Of a DNA stretch of 6,977 bases, positions 1 to 6,201 are shown one piece after another. The notes under the pieces are model-generated. The model was not told the origin of the DNA and made no database searches. It saw nothing but the letters and a program-made list of their open reading frames with translations. Origin of the DNA: Flavobacteria bacterium RIFCSPLOWO2_12_FULL_31_7 (GTDB taxonomy: Bacteria; Bacteroidota; Bacteroidia; Flavobacteriales; Flavobacteriaceae). Location of the stretch: the NCBI GenBank assembly GCA_001800945.1, contig MGWJ01000072.1, positions 12,285-19,261 on the forward strand, given 5' to 3'. Numbering within the stretch: the first letter of the stretch is position 1; each line of letters starts with the position of its first letter. Both the position numbers and the translations under genes were made by a program.

Positions 1-4
1 ATTA

Positions 5-1252
5 TTATTCGGTTTTAATAAAGCTTTCGCTGTCAATTAAATATTGTGCGTTTTTGGCAATGGTGTCTTTTACTGAAATGCCCTCCATAATTTGGATAAA
101 ATCAACTATTTCAATTCCTGTTTTTATGGAGGTTGCCCTATAGCCATTGTCCATTTTTAAGAAAACTATTTTCTTGTTTCCAATGCTTACCATTGACTGT
201 TTTTGAATCCAAATTCCATTTACTGGATTTGTTTTCACAACTCCTTGCAATCTTAACCCAATTGGTAATTTTAATTTATTGTTATTTAAATAAACTCGAA
301 TTCTATTGGTTTTATCAGTTGCATTTAATTGTGTTTCGACAAAATTTATTTTGGCATCCATAAATTCGTTTTTGTCAAGTTCGGAAGTAATTCTGATGGA
401 TTGATTGGCTTTTATTAGACTATTATATCCTTGGATAACATTGAATATTCCCCATACTTTATCCGTATTTAATAGTTTAAAAATGACTTCTCCTTTTTTT
501 ATATAACTCCCTTCTTTCACATCCAATGTTGCAGTGTTGTTACTTGCACTTTGCATCGCAGGATTTGTTGTATTATCCATCGTTCCTGTACCGTCAATAA
601 TACCAGAAGCAGGACTAAAGATTGAGATTACAGGATTCGATTTTTTAGTTGCAACCAAAAAATTAATTTGACTTTCCGTCATTCCATAAAGCAACAATTT
701 TTGTCTGGATGCATTAATAATCGCAGGATTTTCAACATCATTAATGACCATATAAATGAAGTTTTGTTGCTCCGTCAGTAATTCAGGGCTGTATAAATCA
801 AATAGTTTTTGTCCTTTATTTACTTTTTGATATTTATAATTGACATACATTTTTTCGATTCGACCGCTCATTCGAGCTGCAATATTTACCGATGAATTGG
901 GATCATACTCCACAATTCCCGGTAAATTTATTTCACTGCTCAAAGCAGTGTCTATTGCCGTTGTTGTTTGATAATTACCTACTATAAAATTGTCGGTAGG
1001 TTTTATAAGATTGTCGATTGAATTGTCGTCAACGGAATTATTCTCTGTTACTTTTTTTACCAAAGTCATTCCGCAAATGGGACAATTTCCGGGTTTATCT
1101 CTAATGATTTCCGGGTGCATTGAACAAGTGTAAACCTCGTTTTGATGTCCCATTTCCGAATGATTATCTGATTTTTTGGCAAAGAAATAGATTGCAATTC
1201 CGATAATGGAAATTACAACAAGAGCTAAACCATACTTTATATACTTGTTCAT
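5..1252 (-). CDS. cusB: CusB-type periplasmic adaptor (membrane fusion protein) with N-terminal HMBD
   Basis: A 415-residue adaptor that bridges the RND pump and outer-membrane channel and probably hands metal to the pump. Seen: an N-terminal hydrophobic anchor at 7-24 followed by AKKS; a heavy-metal-binding domain at 41-66 with C43, M45, H46, C57, C60 and M62; a beta-strand entry (LPGIVEYDPNSSVNIAARMSGRI by parts, about 110-132); a lipoyl half motif at 126-158; a helical hairpin at about 155-205; and the second lipoyl half at 211-260, interrupted by a Ser/Thr/Asn-rich insert of about 25 residues with M225 and M233. Beta-barrel and membrane-proximal domains follow to the end, with the usual tail AQYLIDSESFIK. 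E. coli CusB has no HMBD but binds metal through N-terminal methionines, so this domain may do the same job (inference). The start is two bases after the channel gene stop. The stop is five bases from the window edge, so the protein is complete; any downstream gene or terminator lies outside. Confidence 0.9.
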   Translation of the reverse strand: MNKYIKYGLALVVISIIGIAIYFFAKKSDNHSEMGHQNEVYTCSMHPEIIRDKPGNCPICGMTLVKKVTENNSVDDNSIDNLIKPTDNFIVGNYQTTTAIDTALSSEINLPGIVEYDPNSSVNIAARMSGRIEKMYVNYKYQKVNKGQKLFDLYSPELLTEQQNFIYMVINDVENPAIINASRQKLLLYGMTESQINFLVATKKSNPVISIFSPASGIIDGTGTMDNTTNPAMQSASNNTATLDVKEGSYIKKGEVIFKLLNTDKVWGIFNVIQGYNSLIKANQSIRITSELDKNEFMDAKINFVETQLNATDKTNRIRVYLNNNKLKLPIGLRLQGVVKTNPVNGIWIQKQSMVSIGNKKIVFLKMDNGYRATSIKTGIEIVDFIQIMEGISVKDTIAKNAQYLIDSESFIKTE

Positions 1253-1254
1253 AA

Positions 1255-2508
1255 TTATTTGGTTTCTAATTGTTTTTCAATTTCTACTTGTGCTGCCAAA
1301 ATACTTTGTAATTTGTCCAAGGCATCAATTTGAGCCATATTTAATGCTTCCCAAGCATCGAGAGTGACAAATAAATCACCAGTGTTATTTTGCCAAGCCA
1401 AGATTGCGGTTTCATAATTTTTTCGTAAAGCAGGTATGATACTTTTTTGGGCGATTTCGTACTGTTTTTTTAAGGAAGTTAGTTCTGTATTCATTCCCGA
1501 AATCATTCCTGCAGCTTCATTCAAAATCATTTGTTTTTGCCAGTTCAAGCTTTCATTTTTAATTTTAAAACTATTGATATTGGCTTTATTCATTTTGGTT
1601 GACCAAGGCATAGGAATAGTAACCATTCCCAACAAGGAGAACTGTTGTGGTTGTGTTCCAAAAGCAAACATATGGTCGTATTTTATACCAAACTCGGGTA
1701 ATAGTTTTGTTTTTTCGGCTGCAATTTTGAGCTGATTTATTTCCATCGTTTTTTCGATGGCTTGTACATCGCTTCGATTTTTCGAAAGAGAAGTGGTATC
1801 TGATATTACCGAATTAAAATCTTTTATTTCGTAAGTTTCATCAATTTCAAATTTGGTGTTTTTATCTCTTGCCATCAAGGTGTTTAGCATAATTCGCTTT
1901 AAGGAAATGTCATTTTGCAACATTAGAATCATACTTTCTAATGCGCTGTATTGCGATTTTGCTTTGTAATAAGTAGGCAATTTATCCATATTATACTGGT
2001 AGCGTATTTCCATACTTTTAATCATATAATCTAAAAGCAACAAATTATCATCGGCTATTTTTATTTTTTTATTTAAAACCAACCATTGATAATAATTTGT
2101 TTTTGCCAATGCTTTCAATTGATTAACTGTATAGTTTTTGTTTTCTTTTTCAACAGATGACATTGCATTCATAAGATTAAAATCAGCTTTTAACTTGGAT
2201 GCATTGGGTATCATTTGCGTAACACCCAACATATAGTTTCCCATACCAGGGTTCATTTCATTTGCTTTCCACATTTTGGTATTGTAGGGCGTCATAAAAA
2301 AACCTGTTTCCACTTGAGGAGGCATCCAGCTTTTGGCTCCTTTTGCCGCCGCATCCATACTTTGAATTTCGGCATCATACATTTTCAATTGTGGATTATT
2401 TGTTTTGATGGTATTCAATACATTATCCAAGGAAAGTGTTTGGGCTGCTAAATTGCTAGCGCTTAAAATCAAACAACTTATGGCTATATAAAATTTATTC
2501 TTTAACAT
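1255..2508 (-). CDS. cusC: TolC/CusC-family outer-membrane efflux channel
   Basis: A 417-residue outer-membrane factor that would trimerise into the channel carrying Cu(I)/Ag(I) from the RND pump to the outside. Seen: a cleavable signal peptide ending NLAAQ (about 1-23); two OEP-type repeats at about 25-215 and 240-415, each starting with a long helix (LDNVLNTIKTNNPQLK; SDVQAIEKTMEINQLKIAAE), then a beta-hairpin segment and a second long helix. The first hairpin region is Met-rich: M62, M72, M79, M85, M89, M93 and M99. The family is usually 400-480 residues, so the length is normal. Unlike E. coli CusC there is no convincing lipobox (C12 lies too early in the hydrophobic core), so it is probably not lipidated. 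The ATG lies 14 bases inside the end of the pump ORF, which suggests translational coupling. Its TAA is two bases before the adaptor ATG. The name is given by context with CusA and CusB; TolC-family membership is secure. Confidence 0.88.
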   Translation of the reverse strand: MLKNKFYIAISCLILSASNLAAQTLSLDNVLNTIKTNNPQLKMYDAEIQSMDAAAKGAKSWMPPQVETGFFMTPYNTKMWKANEMNPGMGNYMLGVTQMIPNASKLKADFNLMNAMSSVEKENKNYTVNQLKALAKTNYYQWLVLNKKIKIADDNLLLLDYMIKSMEIRYQYNMDKLPTYYKAKSQYSALESMILMLQNDISLKRIMLNTLMARDKNTKFEIDETYEIKDFNSVISDTTSLSKNRSDVQAIEKTMEINQLKIAAEKTKLLPEFGIKYDHMFAFGTQPQQFSLLGMVTIPMPWSTKMNKANINSFKIKNESLNWQKQMILNEAAGMISGMNTELTSLKKQYEIAQKSIIPALRKNYETAILAWQNNTGDLFVTLDAWEALNMAQIDALDKLQSILAAQVEIEKQLETK

Positions 2509-4432
2509 CTATAAGTTCTATTTTACCTTTTGTTCTTAATTCTCGAAGTTTTACCATCTCAAAAACAATCGGTGTTACTAATAATACATAAATCGTGGAG
2601 GTAATGGTGCCTCCAATTAGTGGGACAGTGATGGGAAGCATTATATCTGATCCTGTTCCTGTTGCCCAAAGAATGGGGATTAGTCCAAATAATGAAACTG
2701 AAACAGTCATCAATTTTGGTCTTAACCTTTTGGCTGAACCATCAATAATATATTGTTTCAATATTTCTTCGGTTATGGTTTCCTTCGTGTTTCCGTACTT
2801 TTCTACCATTTTATTCATTGCTTCATTCAAATAGATGGTCATTAACATTGCCGTTTCGATTGCCATTCCAAACAGTGCAATAAAGCCAACGGCAACAGCA
2901 ACGGATAAATTAATTCCATAAAAATAAACCATAAAAATCCCTCCAATTAGAGCAAAGGGTACTGTAATCATTGTGATTAACGCCTCTTTCATTGAATGAT
3001 ACGTAAAATATAAAACTAGAAATATTATGACCACAACAATGGGTAATATTAAACTTAAAGTTTTATTGGCACGGATTTGATTTTCCCATTGTCCGCTCCA
3101 TTCCACATAATATCCTTTTGGCATTTTAGTCATCATTGCATTGAGTTTCTTCTGCGCTTCTTTTACAGTACTTCCTAAATCACGTTCCCGAACGTTGAAC
3201 AATACAGTGCCACGAAGCATTGCATTTTCGCTATTTATCATTGGAGGACCGTCACTTATTTTTACATTAGCTACAGTTTCTAATGGTATTGGACCAAAAT
3301 CCATTGTTTGCACCTGTAGTTTTTTTAAGGCTTCAATGCTGTTACGGTATTCTTGTGCATAACGGGCATTTACAGAAAAACGCTGTCTTCCCTCGATAGT
3401 CGTGGTTAGTTTCATACCTCCAATTGAAGCTTCAACTACGTTATTTATATCGTCTATGGTCAATCCATATCTGCCAATAACCTCTCTTTTTGCTTCAATG
3501 TCAATATATTTTCCTCCTGTTATGGGTTCCGCATACAAATCTTTAACTCCAGAAGTTCCTTCCAATGTCTTTTTAATTTTTTGAGCCAAAACATTGATGG
3601 TGTCTAAACTTGCTCCGTAGATTTTGATTCCTACATCAGTTCTGATACCAGTTGAAAGCATATTGATACGGTTGATAATAGGTTGCGTAAAGCCATTGGT
3701 CACACCAGGGATTTGCAGTTTGTTGTTTATTTCCGTGATAATATCATTCTTGGTTTTGTCTTCTCGCCATTCTGCTTGAGGTTTTAACAAAATAATGGTT
3801 TCAACCATACTTATTGGACTATTATCGGTTGCCGTATTTGCCCTGCCTGCTTTTCCCAACACGTGAGCCACTTCGGGAATTGATTTGATCAATTTGTCCT
3901 GAACCTGAAGAATTCTCTTTACTTCGGAGTTGGATACATCGGGTAAGGTTACTGGCATAAACAGTACAGATCCTTCATCTAAAGGAGGCATAAATTCAGA
4001 ACCTAAACGAGTAAACATTAATACACCAATCAGCAAGGCAATGATGTTGATGCCCAATACCGTTTTTCTCCATTTTAAACAAAAAATTAAAATGGGGGTG
4101 TAAATGCTTTCCAATTTTTTATTAATTGGGTTCTTGTCTTCTGGGCGAAGTTTTCCTTTTAGTAAAAAACTAATTAGCACAGGTGTAAGTGTAATGGCTA
4201 AAAAAGCATCAACTATCAGTATAAACGATTTTGTCCAAGCTAGTGGCCCAAATAACTTGCCTTCCATCCCCGTGAGAAGAAATACAGGCAAAAAGGATGT
4301 AATTACAATTATTGTTGAGTAGAAAACACCTGGGCCTACTAATTTGGAAGAGCTTTCTATAAGCTTCAACTTATCTTCAGAAGACAACGGATCGTTTTCT
4401 TTTTTGAATATATTTTTAATTTTATTTTTCAT
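2495..4432 (-). CDS. cusA: CusA-type RND efflux pump, C-terminal part (TM5-TM12)
   Basis: A 645-residue protein covering E. coli CusA from about residue 430 to the end. Seen: a basic leader MKNKIKNIFKK with no CusA counterpart; then a loop joining the family at about residue 16; TM5 at 35-54, TM6 at 68-92 and TM7 at 124-140; the second periplasmic domain at about 145-455; and TM8-TM12 at roughly 459-477, 484-504, 508-532, 571-590 and 602-626. The three-methionine Cu(I)/Ag(I) site is intact: M159, M209 and M258 have the same spacing (50, 49) as E. coli M573, M623 and M672. E153, D203, E211 and R255 match E567, D617, E625 and R669. This favours a monovalent-metal pump over a CzcA-type divalent one. 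The ATG at 4432 is the only usable start before TM5; the next Met is residue 56. The basic leader fits a cytoplasmic N-terminus by the positive-inside rule. The last 14 bases overlap the channel gene. Together with the upstream ORF it makes one complete RND protomer. Confidence 0.88.
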   Translation of the reverse strand: MKNKIKNIFKKENDPLSSEDKLKLIESSSKLVGPGVFYSTIIVITSFLPVFLLTGMEGKLFGPLAWTKSFILIVDAFLAITLTPVLISFLLKGKLRPEDKNPINKKLESIYTPILIFCLKWRKTVLGINIIALLIGVLMFTRLGSEFMPPLDEGSVLFMPVTLPDVSNSEVKRILQVQDKLIKSIPEVAHVLGKAGRANTATDNSPISMVETIILLKPQAEWREDKTKNDIITEINNKLQIPGVTNGFTQPIINRINMLSTGIRTDVGIKIYGASLDTINVLAQKIKKTLEGTSGVKDLYAEPITGGKYIDIEAKREVIGRYGLTIDDINNVVEASIGGMKLTTTIEGRQRFSVNARYAQEYRNSIEALKKLQVQTMDFGPIPLETVANVKISDGPPMINSENAMLRGTVLFNVRERDLGSTVKEAQKKLNAMMTKMPKGYYVEWSGQWENQIRANKTLSLILPIVVVIIFLVLYFTYHSMKEALITMITVPFALIGGIFMVYFYGINLSVAVAVGFIALFGMAIETAMLMTIYLNEAMNKMVEKYGNTKETITEEILKQYIIDGSAKRLRPKLMTVSVSLFGLIPILWATGTGSDIMLPITVPLIGGTITSTIYVLLVTPIVFEMVKLRELRTKGKIELIDVKE

Positions 4433-4443
4433 CTTATTTCCAA
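4433..4443 (-). other. CusA split junction: 11-nt spacer between the two half genes
   Basis: After the TAA of the N-terminal ORF (4446-4444) come 11 bases, TTGGAAATAAG, then the ATG of the C-terminal ORF (4432). The ORFs are in different frames. The downstream frame has its own stop (TAA, 4453-4451) just upstream, so the two open frames overlap by only about 7 bases (4450-4444). GGA at 4441-4439 sits six bases before the ATG and is a weak ribosome-binding-site candidate; the other starts in this cluster show only A-rich leaders. The short spacer would allow a terminating ribosome to reinitiate. No slippery heptamer is visible. Confidence 0.7.
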
Positions 4444-5724
4444 TTACTGATTATTGTCCATTTCTTCCTGTTTCTCCGAAATTGTCCTGTATGCATTCTC
4501 TACCATTACGATACCATCATCAACGACAACACCAATTGCCAGAGCAATCCCCGTTAGTGACATAATGTTTGAAGAAATACCAAATGCTTCGAGTAAAATA
4601 AAGCCAATAGCCACAGATATAGGTAATTGAATGAGTATAATCAAAGCACTTCGCCAATGAAAAAGAAAAAGTAACACAATGATCGAAACGGCAATCATTT
4701 CTTCGATTAGCGTTCCTTTGACTGATTCGATTGCTTTTTCTATCAATTCACTTCTGTCATAAGATGTTTTGAAAGTAACTCCTTCGGGCAATCCTTTTTC
4801 GACTTCTTTCATTTTCTCTTTTACTGCCGTGATTACTTTGTCAGCATTTTCACCATAACGCATTACCACAATTCCGCCAACAACTTCACCATTGCCATTT
4901 TCATCAAAAATACCTAGTCTCAAATCGCCACCCATTTGTATTGAACCAATATCTTTAACTTTTACCGGAACGGAATTATAGTTTTTAATAGCAATGTCTT
5001 CTACATCTTTTATGTTTTTGATGTAGCCCAAGCCCCTAACGATATAGGACATATTGCTCATTTCAAATTTTCTTCCTCCAACGTCATTATTATTTGTTTT
5101 GACAGCATTCATTACTTCCATCATACTGACGTTGTAGTATTGCATTTTCAATGGATCCAACACTAATTGATATTGCTTTTCAAATCCACCAAATGAAGCC
5201 ACTTCGGCAACTCCTGGAACGGTTTGCAAGGCAAATTTCACGTACCAATCTTGCAAGGCTCTTTGTTCTCCCAAGTCCATACCTTTCGCATTTAAATGAT
5301 ACCAAAAAACGTGACCCACACCTGTGCCATCAGGACCCAAGGTTGGTACTACATTTTGTGGTAATAATCGTTGTGCATAATTTAATCTTTCCAACACCCG
5401 AGTTCTTGCCCAATATATATCGACATCATCTTCAAAAATGATGTAAACAAAGCTCATCCCAAACATCGAAGCGCCCCGGATATTTTTGACTTTTGGAATG
5501 CCTTGCAAGTTAGAAACCAATGGATAAGTAACCTGCGCTTCTATAACCTGAGGGCTTCTTCCCATCCATTCTGTAAAAACAATTACTTGGTTTTCGGATA
5601 AATCAGGAATGGCATCTATGGGATTTTGTTGTACGCTGTAAATGCCCCAAGCAAATAAGCAAGCCGAAACCAGCAAGACAATTGCCCGATTTCGTAGTGA
5701 GAATGTTATTAATTTTTCTACCAT
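4444..5724 (-). CDS. cusA: CusA-type RND efflux pump, N-terminal part (TM1-TM4)
   Basis: A 426-residue protein matching the first ~430 residues of the ~1050-residue CusA/HME-RND family (Cu(I)/Ag(I) exporter using the proton gradient). Seen: TM1 at about 13-30; the family signature NPIDAIPDLSENQVIV at 34-49; the periplasmic porter/docking region at about 40-335, including R83 in RGASMFG, which aligns with E. coli R83; TM2 at 343-358, TM3 at 360-380 and TM4 at 387-409. TM4 keeps the proton-relay aspartate (D402, equivalent to E. coli D405, followed by D403) and methionines M388 and M407 (E. coli M391 and M410). The protein ends with TAA in the cytoplasmic loop after VENAYR, where complete CusA proteins continue into TM5. 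The start MVEKLITFSLRNR matches the usual CusA N-terminus. No internal stops or degraded motifs are seen. Alone it would lack eight helices and the second periplasmic domain, so it must pair with the adjacent ORF to pump, or else the gene is broken. Confidence 0.88.
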   Translation of the reverse strand: MVEKLITFSLRNRAIVLLVSACLFAWGIYSVQQNPIDAIPDLSENQVIVFTEWMGRSPQVIEAQVTYPLVSNLQGIPKVKNIRGASMFGMSFVYIIFEDDVDIYWARTRVLERLNYAQRLLPQNVVPTLGPDGTGVGHVFWYHLNAKGMDLGEQRALQDWYVKFALQTVPGVAEVASFGGFEKQYQLVLDPLKMQYYNVSMMEVMNAVKTNNNDVGGRKFEMSNMSYIVRGLGYIKNIKDVEDIAIKNYNSVPVKVKDIGSIQMGGDLRLGIFDENGNGEVVGGIVVMRYGENADKVITAVKEKMKEVEKGLPEGVTFKTSYDRSELIEKAIESVKGTLIEEMIAVSIIVLLFLFHWRSALIILIQLPISVAIGFILLEAFGISSNIMSLTGIALAIGVVVDDGIVMVENAYRTISEKQEEMDNNQ

Positions 5725-5729
5725 TATTT

Positions 5730-6200
5730 TTAATTTTGTGATGAAATACTATCTTCTATTTTATTTATCCAATCCAAAACTTTCTTTTTTTGTGAGGCTG
5801 TAAGGATTGCATTTTTATGAATTAAAGTATAAGAACTCAAAGGCATTTCGTTTGATTCGATTTCTTTACTTATAGCTTTCAATTTGCTGTTTTGCCTGCG
5901 TTTTGAATAATTTCCAAATTCATTAAAATTCAATTCCTCTTTACCTTCTTTTATATGTCTTTCCATAAAAAAACGAGCGGGTTGAATGTAAGAATACCAA
6001 GGATAATAGGTGTTGTTACTGTGGCAATCATAACAAGAAGTTCGCAAAATGATTTCAACATTTTTAGGAACATTATAGACTTTTGTAAAATTGCCAGTTA
6101 TATCCTGCTCAAAACTAATATTTCGAGCAGGTTGATATAACTGTATCAACAAAAAAATAATTAACCCAATAAAAAGTATTTTTTTGATGATTATTTTCAT
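5730..6200 (-). CDS. Membrane-anchored haem-binding domain protein (CxxCH)
   Basis: A 156-residue protein resembling the Haem_bd family (cytochrome-c-like, single CxxCH). Seen: an N-terminal basic and hydrophobic segment at about 1-21 (signal anchor or uncleaved signal peptide), then a periplasmic domain with CYDCH at 56-60 (C56 and C59 for covalent haem attachment, H60 as proximal ligand). Next come SNNTYYPWYSYIQPA, typical of this family right after the haem site, and an EMP motif with M119 that could be the distal ligand. The C-terminus is a Lys-rich helix ending in DWINKIED. The start ATG lies one base after the TAG of the lipoprotein gene, and five bases separate its TAA from the pump gene, so it is co-transcribed. 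Its function in copper efflux is not established; electron transfer, sensing of oxidative state or cuproprotein maturation are possibilities, all inference. Domain call is fairly sure. Confidence 0.85.
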   Translation of the reverse strand: MKIIIKKILFIGLIIFLLIQLYQPARNISFEQDITGNFTKVYNVPKNVEIILRTSCYDCHSNNTYYPWYSYIQPARFFMERHIKEGKEELNFNEFGNYSKRRQNSKLKAISKEIESNEMPLSSYTLIHKNAILTASQKKKVLDWINKIEDSISSQN

Positions 6201-6201
6201 T

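Noticed and set aside
2454..2508. Lipobox in the CusC-like channel (C12)
   Set aside because: AISC occurs too early, leaving only a short hydrophobic stretch before it, and a better signal-peptidase I site (LAAQ) follows; E. coli CusC lipidation is not evidence here.
4440..4456. Programmed ribosomal frameshift joining the two CusA ORFs
   Set aside because: A -1 shift near 4450 would join the frames, but the sequence there (AATAATCAGTAA) has no slippery heptamer and I see no stable downstream stem; the second ORF has its own ATG.
4444..5724. Calling the first CusA half a pseudogene
   Set aside because: All inspected motifs are intact, the downstream half is also intact with a plausible start, and the cluster is otherwise undamaged; evidence does not favour decay, although a recent break cannot be excluded.
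133..6140. Plus-strand open frames of 60-99 residues across the window
   Set aside because: They all lie antisense within well-supported minus-strand genes, have no recognisable domains and look like Cys/Phe/Ser-rich shadow translations.
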